Origin: Treponema sp.
GTDB taxonomy: Bacteria > Spirochaetota > Spirochaetia > Treponematales > Breznakiellaceae
DNA length: 43,391 nucleotides
Direction of reading: 5' to 3'
NCBI GenBank assembly: GCA_031276295.1
Contig: JAISNI010000110.1
Coordinates: 1-43,391, forward strand
This document shows, piece by piece, positions 23,043-31,491 of the stretch (position 1 is its first letter; each line of letters begins with the position of its first letter). A program made the translations under genes and the position numbers. The notes beneath the pieces are model-generated. The model did no database searches. It was not told the DNA's origin and saw only the letters and a program-made list of their open reading frames with translations.

Positions 23043-23177
23043 GAAGATACTCAGGAACTTGCTCCCGGGTTCTTCAGTAGTATACAATACCTCTTTATGA
23101 ATATACTGAAAAATACTGACGAACCGTAGGTTCGCTCAAACCACAGGTTACGAACTTACGGTTCCGAACCTGTGGTT
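23043..23177. repeat. Cluster of palindromes with a P1 hairpin-A relative
   Basis: Bases 23043-23075 (GAAGATACTCAGGAAC, CTCCCGGGTTCTTC) are a decayed copy of the P1 hairpin A seen at 11764-11797. Then CGAACC-GTA-GGTTCG (23120-23134) is a palindrome, and AACCACAGGTT (23139-23149) pairs perfectly with 23167-23177 around an inner GAAC/GTTC. The cluster fills the gap between two divergent genes. Confidence 0.6.
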
Positions 23178-23232
23178 CGCCGTATGCAGAGGGTATTATC
23201 CCCCCTCAGCACGAATAAAGTAAGGAGGATCC

Positions 23233-23781
23233 GTGCATCTGCTCGCATTTATACCTCACCGTGATGTCTTTCCCGTACTGCGCGCGTACCAGCGCGTTCT
23301 GTTTGCCGGAGGGGTTGAAGGGGCGTATTCCTTTCCCCCGGCGGCGCCTCTTGCACTGTTGAGCCGTCCCCTTTCGGCGGCGGCTTTGAAGACTCTTGCG
23401 GGCGCCCTGCGTGAAGAAAGCCTTGCCGGCGGACGGGACGGGAAATTCCGTTCGGGCCCTGCCGTAGTGCAGGACTTACCGGAGCTTTTCGGCAGTATCA
23501 GGGCTTTGCTGGGAATAGAACTGGACGGACTTCCCGGTACGGCAGCCCCGGAACAGGCGGGAGCGGAGGTTCTGTACCGCTTCCCCCGGCCCGCCCTCTG
23601 TACGGCCCTTATTCTGAATACCGTCCCCCCTCAGGATTCTATACCCCCCGTATTTTCATTCCGCGCCGCGGCGCTTGCAAATATAGACTTGAGCTTCCGC
23701 CCGATCTCCGCGGCAGGTTCCATCCGCGGCTATACCGCCGAATGGGAGACGGGCCCCCTGGTTTGGCTGCCTAAGTTATAA
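23233..23781 (+). CDS. Hypothetical protein, 182 residues
   Basis: Starts with GTG after a strong AAGGAGG site. It opens MHLLAFIPHRDVFPVLRAYQR and contains PPAAPLALLSRPLSAAALKTL, GIELDGLPG and PRPALCTALILNT. No signal peptide or membrane segment. The frame uses GC-rich third positions like the surrounding genes and has a clean site, so it is probably real. The first strand followed by an alpha helix and several Pro/Leu-rich stretches faintly recall 2H-phosphoesterase proteins, but I see no HxT motif. Function unknown. Confidence 0.6.
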   Translation: MHLLAFIPHRDVFPVLRAYQRVLFAGGVEGAYSFPPAAPLALLSRPLSAAALKTLAGALREESLAGGRDGKFRSGPAVVQDLPELFGSIRALLGIELDGLPGTAAPEQAGAEVLYRFPRPALCTALILNTVPPQDSIPPVFSFRAAALANIDLSFRPISAAGSIRGYTAEWETGPLVWLPKL

Positions 23782-23834
23782 CCGGCAAGCGGCAGCTAAT
23801 CCCTCTCTGCCATCTTTACGCTCATAGTCAGCAA

Positions 23835-23874
23835 AAGGCGTCCTAAAAAACCGGCGGGGTTTTAAAGACGCCTT
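23835..23874. terminator. Bidirectional terminator between convergent genes
   Basis: AAGGCGTC (23835-23842) pairs with GACGCCTT (23867-23874), with a second stem AAAACC-GGCG-GGTTTT inside. T- and A-runs on both sides of the inner stem suit termination from either direction. It separates the stop codons at 23781 and 23883. Confidence 0.65.
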
Positions 23875-23882
23875 GAAACCGG

Positions 23883-24641
23883 CTATACTTTTCCTAAAAG
23901 GAATTTCCGGCTTAGGACTAGGCTTTCAAAGGGATCGGCAAGAAAATCGGCATCCTGCTCGATGACCGCATAGGGAATATTCTGCGCCTTGCAAAGCGGG
24001 ATGATCTCGTCCCAGTCGAGATTGCCCTCGCCGATTTCAGCGTATTGGCGGATACGGTCGACGATGCGGTAATCTTTAAAGTGAATAACCTTGATACGGC
24101 CGTCCAGTTTTTTGATGTATTTGAGGGGATTGCCGCCGCCTGCCTGTACCCAAAAGGTGTCGAGGATAAAGTTGAGATCGGGACACTCTTCGATGACGCG
24201 GTCTATGGCAGGGACGCCGCCCCATTTCTGGAACTCAAAGTCGTGATTATGGTAGCCGAAGCTCAGACCTTCGTCCGCAACCTGCCTGCATATCTCGTTG
24301 GCTTTCCTGATAAAGCGTGTCCAGCCTTCGTAGCTGTTGGGGTACACATCGCCCGGCCGTGATCCAAGGCCGATTTGACCGCACCCCAGCTTTTTGTGTT
24401 CGGCAATGACTTTTTTCAGTTCGGACGGGTCGCTTAAACGCGGCCAGGGAACGTGGGTAACGCATACGTCAAGCCCAAGCTCTTTAACCCAGGCTGAAAG
24501 CAGGTCTATATCGCAAGGGCCGAAACCGGAAATTTGAATTACATCAAAACCAATAGCCTTGGTTCTCCGCAGGGTAGCTTCAATATCCTCCGGAGTTTTA
24601 CAGTATTCCCGCGCCGAATACAACTGAGCCCCAATTTTCAT
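23883..24641 (-). CDS. Sugar phosphate isomerase/epimerase (xylose isomerase-like TIM barrel)
   Basis: 252 residues; ATG after ATAGGAGAATTCCAC. The opening MKIGAQLYSAREY, then YHNHDFEF, LDTFWVQAGG, IKVIHFKDYR and YAVIEQDA, follow the AP-endonuclease-2/xylose-isomerase-like barrel, where His, Asp, His and Glu residues hold a divalent metal. Members act on sugars or inositols (IolE, IolI, KguE and relatives). It is a single-gene unit with its own promoter, so the substrate cannot be inferred from neighbours. No signal peptide; cytoplasmic. Confidence 0.9.
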   Translation of the reverse strand: MKIGAQLYSAREYCKTPEDIEATLRRTKAIGFDVIQISGFGPCDIDLLSAWVKELGLDVCVTHVPWPRLSDPSELKKVIAEHKKLGCGQIGLGSRPGDVYPNSYEGWTRFIRKANEICRQVADEGLSFGYHNHDFEFQKWGGVPAIDRVIEECPDLNFILDTFWVQAGGGNPLKYIKKLDGRIKVIHFKDYRIVDRIRQYAEIGEGNLDWDEIIPLCKAQNIPYAVIEQDADFLADPFESLVLSRKFLLGKV

Positions 24642-24683
24642 GTGGAATTCTCCTATAACATAAAATAAAGATAATACTCACTA

Positions 24684-24712
24684 ACTATAATACAGCATTC
24701 GGTTTTATTCAA
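24684..24712 (-). promoter_or_regulatory. Promoter of the sugar isomerase gene
   Basis: TTGAAT (24712-24707), a 17-bp spacer and TATAGT (24689-24684) on the minus strand, about 43 bp before the ATG, which has its own AGGAG site. A partial P1 hairpin-A sequence, GAAGATACCCA (24714-24724), lies directly upstream. Confidence 0.6.
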
Positions 24713-24741
24713 TGAAGATACCCAACAAGCTCCCCCTCCGT

Positions 24742-25464
24742 TTACGGCATCCCCAGCCTGGTTAAGGGCCAATACCGGAACAGGGCCTTGCCGGCTATAT
24801 AATCAACCGGTATAGGCCCCCAGGTGCGGGAATCGTTGGTGTTGCTGCGGTCGTCCGAGAGGACAAAGTACTCGCCTTCGCCCAGAACCATCGTTTCCAT
24901 ATTACCGGAAAAGGGAAGGGACTCGTCCCAAAGCGCGGGTATCTGGGGGATAGTAACATTGTAGTTCTGTTCGGCTACTTCATACTCCGTAAGCGTATAC
25001 TCGCTCTCTTTAGGTTTTACGCGGAGTACGAAATTGGCCATGGAAATCTCATCCCCGGGCAGGGCCAAGACCCGTTTGATATACCAGTTTTCCCCCTTGT
25101 TGTCAAAGCTGACACGCTGGGCGGTAAAGAACCGGATAAGGTTATCCAGCACGGCGCTTACAAGATTCCGCTGATCCGGCCTGCCGGTATCAATAAGCAC
25201 GATGTTACCGCGGCGGACAGGAAGGACAGGCGGACGGGAATCTACGGGAAACAGGGAAAGAAACGTATAGGAGGAAAATACCAGAAAATCCCCGGAATGT
25301 AAGCCGGGCTGCATGGATTCATTTTCCAGGACACGGAATGAAAATAGCAGGTTGGTAAACACCGTATAAAGCAAAAAAAAACCAAGGAACCAGATAAAAC
25401 CCCAATGTGCATGACGACGCTGTTTTTTCTGATCGGCATAAGAAAATTTTTTCTTTTCAAACAT
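24742..25464 (-). CDS. lepB: Signal peptidase I (second paralogue)
   Basis: 240 residues. A membrane helix GFIWFLGFFLLYTVFTNLLF precedes the catalytic serine in NESMQPGLHSGDFLV; the catalytic lysine is in WYIKRVLALPGDE, and GEYFVLSDDRSNTNDSRTWGPI is the C-terminal box. The enzyme cuts signal peptides from exported proteins on the outer face of the membrane. It starts 7 bp after the stop of a longer lepB, so the two are one operon. The shorter regions between boxes suggest a specialised paralogue rather than a copy. Confidence 0.93.
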   Translation of the reverse strand: MFEKKKFSYADQKKQRRHAHWGFIWFLGFFLLYTVFTNLLFSFRVLENESMQPGLHSGDFLVFSSYTFLSLFPVDSRPPVLPVRRGNIVLIDTGRPDQRNLVSAVLDNLIRFFTAQRVSFDNKGENWYIKRVLALPGDEISMANFVLRVKPKESEYTLTEYEVAEQNYNVTIPQIPALWDESLPFSGNMETMVLGEGEYFVLSDDRSNTNDSRTWGPIPVDYIAGKALFRYWPLTRLGMP

Positions 25465-25471
25465 AATGTAT

Positions 25472-26437
25472 CTACCTAATGGGGCCGAACCGTACCGAAG
25501 GCCAATACTTGAGAGCCCCCTGTCCTAAAATTTTTGCTTCTCTTACCGGACCGAAATAGCGCCCGTCTCGGGAATTGATCCGATTATCCCCCAATGGGAG
25601 TATTCTTCCTTCGGGAACATAGATGCCCAGCTTAAGCCGGGCCAGCTTGATACGGAATTCCTGTTCATGTGGGGCTGCGGCGCGGCGTACTTCAAAGTAT
25701 ATGTTCTGAAGGGCAAAGTGGTCGTCCGAAAGTTCATTTACCGTGTAACGCGGGCTTTTCCGTTCCTTCGTATCCCTGATAGCGCGCTCGTATCCCGTTT
25801 TTTCAAGAATAGTATAGTCCCCCGGAGAAAACCGGCTTAACTGATGGGTGTAACCCCGCGCGGCGATAAAATCGCGCTCCTTAACCCAGCGCTCCTCCCC
25901 CGCAAAGCGTACCTGCATCTCCCCCCGCTTTTCTATATACCGATCCCCTCCCATACCTACCGCCCGTTTGATAAGAAAGTGGGGCTTAGGCTGGCCGTAT
26001 TCATCCTTGTCTATATCCACCAGGGAAAGGGTAAGCATATATATGATGCGCTGGGCTATATCAAAGGCAGGACCTTGGGAATCATACGAGGGATTCTCAA
26101 ATATGATAACATCATTCCTCAGGGGTTTTATGGGACTGGGCAGCTTGGTAAGCCCCGGCAGGAGTTCCGGCCCGTATACCGCCTTATTGACAAAAATACG
26201 ATCCCCAATAAGGAGGGTAGTTTCCATAGAGCCGGAAGGTATCTGATAGGCCTGAAAGAGATACTGATTGATAAGAAGTACCACACCGGCGGCCCATATA
26301 AAGGCTTCTACCCAGTCCAGGATAAAATGTTTTTTCTTCTGCTTTTCCTTTTTGAGCCGCCGTATCTTCCGCCTGCGGGTAAGATACGCTTCGGTTATAC
26401 GCTGAAGACCGTTCAAGAAATTCGATTCTTTAACCAT
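25472..26437 (-). CDS. lepB: Signal peptidase I (long paralogue)
   Basis: 321 residues. Serine in YQIPSGSMETTLLIGDRIFV, lysine in HFLIKRAVGMGGD and GRILPLGDNRINSRDGRYFGPV as the last box; an anchoring helix (FIWAAGVVLLINQYLF) comes first. A basic N-terminal extension (TRRRKIRRLKKEKQKKK) lies in the cytoplasm. About 80 residues are inserted between the lysine and final boxes, as in larger gram-negative-type enzymes. The ATG has no ribosome-binding site and follows a -10 box by 8 bp, so the message may be leaderless. Confidence 0.94.
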   Translation of the reverse strand: MVKESNFLNGLQRITEAYLTRRRKIRRLKKEKQKKKHFILDWVEAFIWAAGVVLLINQYLFQAYQIPSGSMETTLLIGDRIFVNKAVYGPELLPGLTKLPSPIKPLRNDVIIFENPSYDSQGPAFDIAQRIIYMLTLSLVDIDKDEYGQPKPHFLIKRAVGMGGDRYIEKRGEMQVRFAGEERWVKERDFIAARGYTHQLSRFSPGDYTILEKTGYERAIRDTKERKSPRYTVNELSDDHFALQNIYFEVRRAAAPHEQEFRIKLARLKLGIYVPEGRILPLGDNRINSRDGRYFGPVREAKILGQGALKYWPSVRFGPIR

Positions 26438-26445
26438 TTATAAAG

Positions 26446-26497
26446 AATCTATCACGAAGCGTCATCATTGACAAGCTGGTTATGAGCGTTTTATAAT
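26446..26497. promoter_or_regulatory. Divergent promoters sharing one -35 core
   Basis: Rightward: TTGACA (26468-26473), 18 bp, TATAAT (26492-26497), then 7 bp to the ATG at 26505. Leftward: TTGTCA (26474-26469), 17 bp, TAGATT (26451-26446), then 8 bp to the ATG at 26437. The two -35 boxes overlap in the palindromic core TTGACAA/TTGTCAA, so RNA polymerase probably cannot use both at once. Neither gene has a ribosome-binding site. Confidence 0.6.
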
Positions 26498-26504
26498 CTT
26501 TCTT

Positions 26505-28118
26505 ATGTCAAGAAAAAAACCGTCAAGAAAAAAGCATACGGTACGAAAAAAGCCCCCGGTAAAGAATTTCTTCCCGGAAAAAGATCCGTCCCAGGACGGC
26601 GTCCTGCCTGAAGACAGGGTACGCCTCAAACCTATTCTGGGTATTCGGCCGGGACTGTACCTTGCCTGCCTCTATTCCCTGGTTATACTCCTCATCCTTT
26701 TCCTTATCTTAGTGTATCCCGGACTTTCAAAGCCCGGAACCCTCCTCTCCGTCAAGTCGGAACCTCAAGGAGCCGCAATCAGGGTAGACGGGGTCTATCA
26801 GGGTAAAACGCCGGGCAGTCTCTTTATCCCTCAAGGGAAGCGGCGTATCGAAGCGGTTCTGCCCGGTTTTACCACGTATCTAACCGAAAGAGAATTCGGC
26901 GGCCGTATCTTCGCTTCGATCTTCTTCCCCAAAAGGGAAGCGTTAGCCTTTGAACTAAAGACGCCGGATCCGGTTAAAGCCTTTACCGCGGAAGCCGCGG
27001 AATATGCCGAGTGGTCATTTGCGGGAGAGGCTTCCGAAGATTACCAGATACCCCAGACGCTTTCCGAGGGAGCCTACAGAACAGGGCCGGCGGTGTCCGA
27101 TCCTGAAACCGCCGCCGGTATGGAAGATATTCTGAAGGCCGCCGCCCGCTTTACCCAGACAAAGGCGGGCCTCCGCGACCTTGGGCGGGCAAAATTCCTC
27201 AAGGATAACGGGGGCCTTTCCCCTTCCCCGATCAGCCTCCTCCGTTCCGCGGAGGATATACTCGCGTGGCTTTCCGACAATCCCGGGGCTTCCGCGTGGC
27301 TTTCCGGCCTGCTCCCCCAGGATAGCGCCGGGACTTTAGACAATTCGGCCTGGTATCAAAGGGAAAAGCGGAAAGCAACCCTATTAAAGGAAAACCTGCC
27401 GGTACCGGACGGCGGCCGTCCTGAAATCATCACCGTGGGCGGTCTGTACTTTACAGGTATTCCCGCAGGAAAGTTTGTCCAGGCCGAACCCTTCCCCCGT
27501 GAGATACGTTTTGAGGGTACCGGCGGTAATGCTCCCGTCTTTTTTGTCTCCATAGCCGAGGCAGGCCGTGATTCTTGGGATCTTTTCCTCCGGGCCAATC
27601 CTGAATGGAACGGGGAAAACACTCAGGACCTTATCGAACGGGGCCTTGTTGATTCCCTTTACCTGAAGGACGTGCAAAGCGGAACCGGGGAAACTACCGT
27701 AACGGGGGTATCCTGGTACGCGGCCCAGGCTTATTGCAGGTGGCTCACCGGTCTGCTGGCCGCGGACTTCCCCGGTTGGGAAGCCCGCCTGCCCACCGAA
27801 GCCGAATGGGAATATGCCGCCAAAACGATCGGGAATACGGAAGCCCCGGACGGAACAGACGGAAAAGAGCCCGCTCTACCGGGGGACATGGCCGGCGGGT
27901 ACTGGGAGTGGTGCGCGGAACCTTTTGCCCCGCAGAGCTTTCTCCACGCTCCGGCACGGGCAATAGAGAGCATAGGCTCGCCGGAAAGGCCGGTAAGGGG
28001 CGGCTCTAAATTCGACATAAATGCTCCCTCTGTAACTATAGCAACCAGAGCTTCGCTTCCACCCTCGTCCTGTTCGCCCTTTGTATCCTTCAGGCCCGTT
28101 CTGGTTCCGACAAGGTAA
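26505..28118 (+). CDS. Membrane protein with PEGA and SUMF1/FGE-like domains
   Basis: 537 residues. A basic, Lys-rich N-terminus (about 50 residues) is followed by one helix (LYLACLYSLVILLILFLILVY), a PEGA domain at about 84-125 (SVKSEPQGAAIRVDGVYQG, PQGKRRIEAVLPGF), a middle region and a C-terminal formylglycine-generating-enzyme-like domain with GVSWYAAQAYCRWLTG, RLPTEAEWEYAA, GGYWEWCAEP, RPVRGGSKFD and SFRPV. The domain is degenerate near its end, so it may bind rather than modify targets. It should face the periplasm. No ribosome-binding site; the TATAAT box 7 bp before the ATG suggests a leaderless message. Confidence 0.85.
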   Translation: MSRKKPSRKKHTVRKKPPVKNFFPEKDPSQDGVLPEDRVRLKPILGIRPGLYLACLYSLVILLILFLILVYPGLSKPGTLLSVKSEPQGAAIRVDGVYQGKTPGSLFIPQGKRRIEAVLPGFTTYLTEREFGGRIFASIFFPKREALAFELKTPDPVKAFTAEAAEYAEWSFAGEASEDYQIPQTLSEGAYRTGPAVSDPETAAGMEDILKAAARFTQTKAGLRDLGRAKFLKDNGGLSPSPISLLRSAEDILAWLSDNPGASAWLSGLLPQDSAGTLDNSAWYQREKRKATLLKENLPVPDGGRPEIITVGGLYFTGIPAGKFVQAEPFPREIRFEGTGGNAPVFFVSIAEAGRDSWDLFLRANPEWNGENTQDLIERGLVDSLYLKDVQSGTGETTVTGVSWYAAQAYCRWLTGLLAADFPGWEARLPTEAEWEYAAKTIGNTEAPDGTDGKEPALPGDMAGGYWEWCAEPFAPQSFLHAPARAIESIGSPERPVRGGSKFDINAPSVTIATRASLPPSSCSPFVSFRPVLVPTR

Positions 28119-28156
28119 CAAAGAAGGTAGACCTAACGTAAAAAGAGGAACAAACT

Positions 28157-28618
28157 ATGAGTAACGGCATCAAGATCATCGCCCTTAACCGGAAAGCCCG
28201 CTTTGATTATGCGGTAGACGACCGGTATGAATGCGGGATAGAGCTTCTGGGTACCGAGGTAAAATCCTTTAGGGATGGAAAAATCTCCTTTCCCGACGCG
28301 TGGGCGGAGGTTATAAACGGCGAGGTCTGGCTTCGTTCCCTGCGTATAGCGGAGAATCCCTTCTCATCGGTCTTCAACCACGATCCGGATCGGCGGAAAA
28401 AGCTCCTCCTCCACCGCGACGAGATAAAACGTATACGGCGTAAGGTTGAAGAAAAAGGCTATACCCTTATCCCCCTCTCTTTTTACTTTAAGAAAAGCCG
28501 CGTCAAAGTAGAATTGGGCCTGTGTAAAGGGAAAAAAGCCTATGACAAACGCGCCGATATACGGGAACGGGACCTGAAACGGGATGTCCAGCGCGAATTC
28601 CGCCACGGTACGCGGTAA
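28157..28618 (+). CDS. smpB: SsrA-binding protein SmpB
   Basis: 153 residues; ATG after AGAGGAACAAACT. It binds tmRNA and brings it to stalled ribosomes. The sequence has the SmpB core: NRKARFDYAVDDRYECGIEL, GTEVKSFRDGKISFPDAWAEV, RDEIKRIRRKVEEKGYTLIPL and KVELGLCKGKKAYDKR, with the basic tail REFRHGTR that folds in the mRNA channel. Length is normal. The tmRNA gene itself is not in this window. It lies 38 bp after the SUMF1 gene and may be cotranscribed. Confidence 0.97.
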   Translation: MSNGIKIIALNRKARFDYAVDDRYECGIELLGTEVKSFRDGKISFPDAWAEVINGEVWLRSLRIAENPFSSVFNHDPDRRKKLLLHRDEIKRIRRKVEEKGYTLIPLSFYFKKSRVKVELGLCKGKKAYDKRADIRERDLKRDVQREFRHGTR

Positions 28619-28636
28619 CACCGGAATCCGGCGGCT

Positions 28637-29077
28637 TCAGTCTTTTTTGCGGTGTAAGTAGTAATCGCCCCAGGCTATCGTGATAAAAACGAAGATGCCC
28701 ATACAGAGGGAGATGATCTTGAGAACGTAATCGGGGGTGTAGTCCGGTTTGGCTGCGGAAAGAACGCCCCCTGCTTCCATACGCTGCTTGTGCAGGGCGG
28801 ATAGACCTACAATTCTGATAAATTTTTCATCTTTGGAAGCAAATCCCAGCTCCCGCGCGAAAATAGCAATGGTATCCTTGTCGTACAACAGGGCGTCGGT
28901 GGTATTTTTTAATTCCTGATTCAAAGATTTTAGCGCGTCCAGATTCTGCTGCTGTTTATCCTTTTCCCCCTGAAGCACCCTGTATGCGGAAAAACCGGTC
29001 ATGCCCAGAGAAATCGTCATGCCCGTATATGCAAGCACCGCAGTCCAGATTGCTATGAGGTATTTTGCCGCTCTCAT
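28637..29077 (-). CDS. FtsB/DivIC-like septum protein with an added C-terminal helix
   Basis: 146 residues. A first membrane helix (about 8-30), a coiled coil (EKDKQQQNLDALKSLNQELK), then DKDTIAIFARELGFASKDEKFIRI, which matches the conserved x-x-x-A-R-x-L-G-x-x-x-x-x-E-x-x-x-x motif of the FtsB/DivIC family. Such proteins link FtsL and FtsQ in the divisome. A second helix near residues 117-137 is not typical. The ATG has no ribosome-binding site; TAAATT lies 6 bp before it with TTAAGA 18 bp further, so a leaderless message is possible. Confidence 0.7.
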   Translation of the reverse strand: MRAAKYLIAIWTAVLAYTGMTISLGMTGFSAYRVLQGEKDKQQQNLDALKSLNQELKNTTDALLYDKDTIAIFARELGFASKDEKFIRIVGLSALHKQRMEAGGVLSAAKPDYTPDYVLKIISLCMGIFVFITIAWGDYYLHRKKD

Positions 29078-29152
29078 TAAATCAATTTACGGTTTCTTTT
29101 GCCCCTTTCTTAAGCCCTGGGGAAAAACCCCCTATAACATCGTATTAAAACC

Positions 29153-29182
29153 TTGACAACAGGAAAAGCAATAGACTACCAT
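29153..29182 (+). promoter_or_regulatory. Possible promoter before the acidic-protein operon
   Basis: A perfect TTGACA (29153-29158) with TACCAT (29177-29182) at 18 bp. A second -10 box, TATAAT (29258-29263), lies nearer the gene but its -35 (TTTTCC) is poor. Nothing else is seen in 29183-29331. Confidence 0.35.
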
Positions 29183-29331
29183 AGTAGATAGTATGATTAT
29201 TTTATTGTATAGCAACTTCAGCCGTGTTTTAGAGTTTTCCATATTATATTTATTGGATATAATTGCCGATAGGAAGATATAGATATACCTGTGATATGAA
29301 AAGACGGCATTTAAATTAACGGGAGCGGCGC

Positions 29332-31491
29332 ATGGCGGATGAAAAAAAACCTTCAATATATTTTGACCGTACTACTATCGGATCATCCAATGAGCTTGAT
29401 GAATACGGCGTATGGATAAAGAGCGAACCTCAGGTATTCTCTTCTTCGGAGAGTACCGAATTCCCTGAAAGTCAGGATGTTTCAAATTTGGCCGTTCCTG
29501 AAATGAGCATACCGAATCTTGATATGGACGAGGAGATTGCCAATGAGGGTAATCCGCCGGCTGCCGACGATTTTTCCGATATGCTGAGTATTCCTGATTT
29601 GGAGGATGAAGATACGGCGGAAGGGGAAGACGCCGTTGACGGCTTTTTCGGGGAGAAAGAGCCGGTAGAACCCGGCGCTCCCGCGGAAGATATGGAACTT
29701 GCCGGAGATGATGCTTCCGTAGAAACCGATGATGAAATATTTATAGATGCGGAAGACGGACTCTCCAATGTTTCATTTATAGATGATGATGATATGAATG
29801 ACGATAAGGATGAAATGTCTTTGGAGGATCAACTGCCTGCCGATATTTCCGGTATAGAATTTGACGAAGATTCTTACAATTCTCTGTCTGAAGAAAACGC
29901 CGATCTGGCTATCTTTGGGAATTCCCTGGAGGATTTTGAAGATGATACCCCGGAACTTTCAGATGAAGCAAAACAAGAAGGTTTTACCAGGATTTCCCTT
30001 GAGGATTTTTTCGATGATACAATGCCTGCCGATATTTCTTTCGACGATGAGGAAGAATTTACTGAAAACGGTGAGATACAAGATGAAAGTTTATATGATC
30101 TTTCCGACATTAATCCAGAAGAACAGGAGGAAGTTTCTATGACCAATTCCGCAGCCCAGGAGGAAAAATCCGGAGCATCGGATCTTTCCACTCAGTTACT
30201 GATGAGGATTGCCGATGAATTGTCCTCCATTCGCAGTGAATTAAGTGATTTGAAAGAGGATTTTAAGTTCATGCGGGAAGAATACCCTGTTCAGGACAGA
30301 TCCGCTCAGGCTCACCGGGAAGAGGGGCAGAACAGGGGATTCTTTGACGAGGAAGACGATGAAAAGATCGCACTGACCGGTGATGAACTTGATAATATCC
30401 TCAATACCGCCCATTTTACCGAGGAAACAGGCGAAGACGCTACCGAGGGGCTGGGCGATAGTTTCAATTTTGATGATTTTAATGAGACGGTTCGTAAAGA
30501 AGCGGCTTTAAAAGAATCGTTCCATCCTGAACCATTCCCTGATAATGAGACGCCTCCTGAAATAGACCTGGATAAGGAAACGGAGGATACTCAGGCGGAA
30601 GACTACCCGCTTTCCAGCCAGCCGGATATTATTACCGACGAAGAAGCATCGGAATCAATTTTTGATGAAGATGCCGAGGGGATAGAGATTAACTTTGATG
30701 ACGACGAATCGTTTGATCTGGGCGGAGACGATTTTCTGTCCGACGGTATGGAGTCGGCGGAAAGCAACGGCGCTGAAGTCGATCTTGAAAGCCCGGAAGA
30801 TTTTATAGAAGAAGATACGGAAGTGCTACAGAAACTCCGTGATGAAGGCGTTGAATTTATGACCGAGCCGCCGGATCCGGAAGAGGAGGAATTTCTTGCG
30901 GAAGACCCCCATGCGGCGTTAGATGAAGATATAGATATGTCCCAGGCGTTTATTGAGGAGCCGGATCTTTCGGAGGGAATCGTTGAGAACCCCATTGCGG
31001 AGCCTTCTCTGGATAATCTCTCCATAGATTTGGAACTGGAAGATGAACAAGCCCCTGATGAGATTTCCCTGGACGACATCTCTTTTGAAGAGACCCCGGA
31101 AGAGGAAGAGATCAATCTCTCCATGGGGGGGGAATTTGAACCGGATGCCTTTGCCTCCGAGACCTCCCCTGAATATCCGGCTGACGAAGAGAATAATACC
31201 GTGCCTGAAGGCTTTGTCGTGGAGGCGGAAGAAGCCCAGATTCCCCCGATAAGCGAAGAGGTAAAAGCCGAACCGGAAGCGGAAGCTGAAATGCCGCCTC
31301 CGAAAAGCGCTCCTGATGATGCCCTCAATACCGCTTCCCTTCCGGCCAATTTACAGCAGGAACTTAAAACGGTGCTTTCCTACATGGACCAGCTTTTGGA
31401 ATCGCTGCCCGATGATAAAATTGAGGAATTTGCTAAATCCGAATACTTTGATACCTATAAAAAACTGTTCAAGGAATTGGGATTAACCTGA
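29332..31491 (+). CDS. Very acidic low-complexity protein, 719 residues
   Basis: ATG after GGGAG. Nearly the whole protein is Asp/Glu-rich and probably disordered, with short recurring motifs such as SLEDFFDD, EISLDDISFEE and DISFDDEEEF. A central coiled coil (LLMRIADELSSIRSELSDLKED, about residues 285-315) and a folded-looking C-terminus (LQQELKTVLSYMDQLLESL, then EEFAKSEYFDTYKKLFKEL) break the pattern. No signal peptide. The next gene starts directly at its stop (TGAATG), followed by Maf proteins and lspA. I do not recognise the family; it could be a scaffold or a motility-associated spirochaete protein. Base composition matches its neighbours. Confidence 0.8.
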   Translation: MADEKKPSIYFDRTTIGSSNELDEYGVWIKSEPQVFSSSESTEFPESQDVSNLAVPEMSIPNLDMDEEIANEGNPPAADDFSDMLSIPDLEDEDTAEGEDAVDGFFGEKEPVEPGAPAEDMELAGDDASVETDDEIFIDAEDGLSNVSFIDDDDMNDDKDEMSLEDQLPADISGIEFDEDSYNSLSEENADLAIFGNSLEDFEDDTPELSDEAKQEGFTRISLEDFFDDTMPADISFDDEEEFTENGEIQDESLYDLSDINPEEQEEVSMTNSAAQEEKSGASDLSTQLLMRIADELSSIRSELSDLKEDFKFMREEYPVQDRSAQAHREEGQNRGFFDEEDDEKIALTGDELDNILNTAHFTEETGEDATEGLGDSFNFDDFNETVRKEAALKESFHPEPFPDNETPPEIDLDKETEDTQAEDYPLSSQPDIITDEEASESIFDEDAEGIEINFDDDESFDLGGDDFLSDGMESAESNGAEVDLESPEDFIEEDTEVLQKLRDEGVEFMTEPPDPEEEEFLAEDPHAALDEDIDMSQAFIEEPDLSEGIVENPIAEPSLDNLSIDLELEDEQAPDEISLDDISFEETPEEEEINLSMGGEFEPDAFASETSPEYPADEENNTVPEGFVVEAEEAQIPPISEEVKAEPEAEAEMPPPKSAPDDALNTASLPANLQQELKTVLSYMDQLLESLPDDKIEEFAKSEYFDTYKKLFKELGLT

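Noticed and set aside
30603-31349. 248-residue serine-rich minus-strand frame
   Set aside because: It is the complement of Asp/Glu-rich coding sequence (GAx/GAT codons read as serine codons), not a gene.
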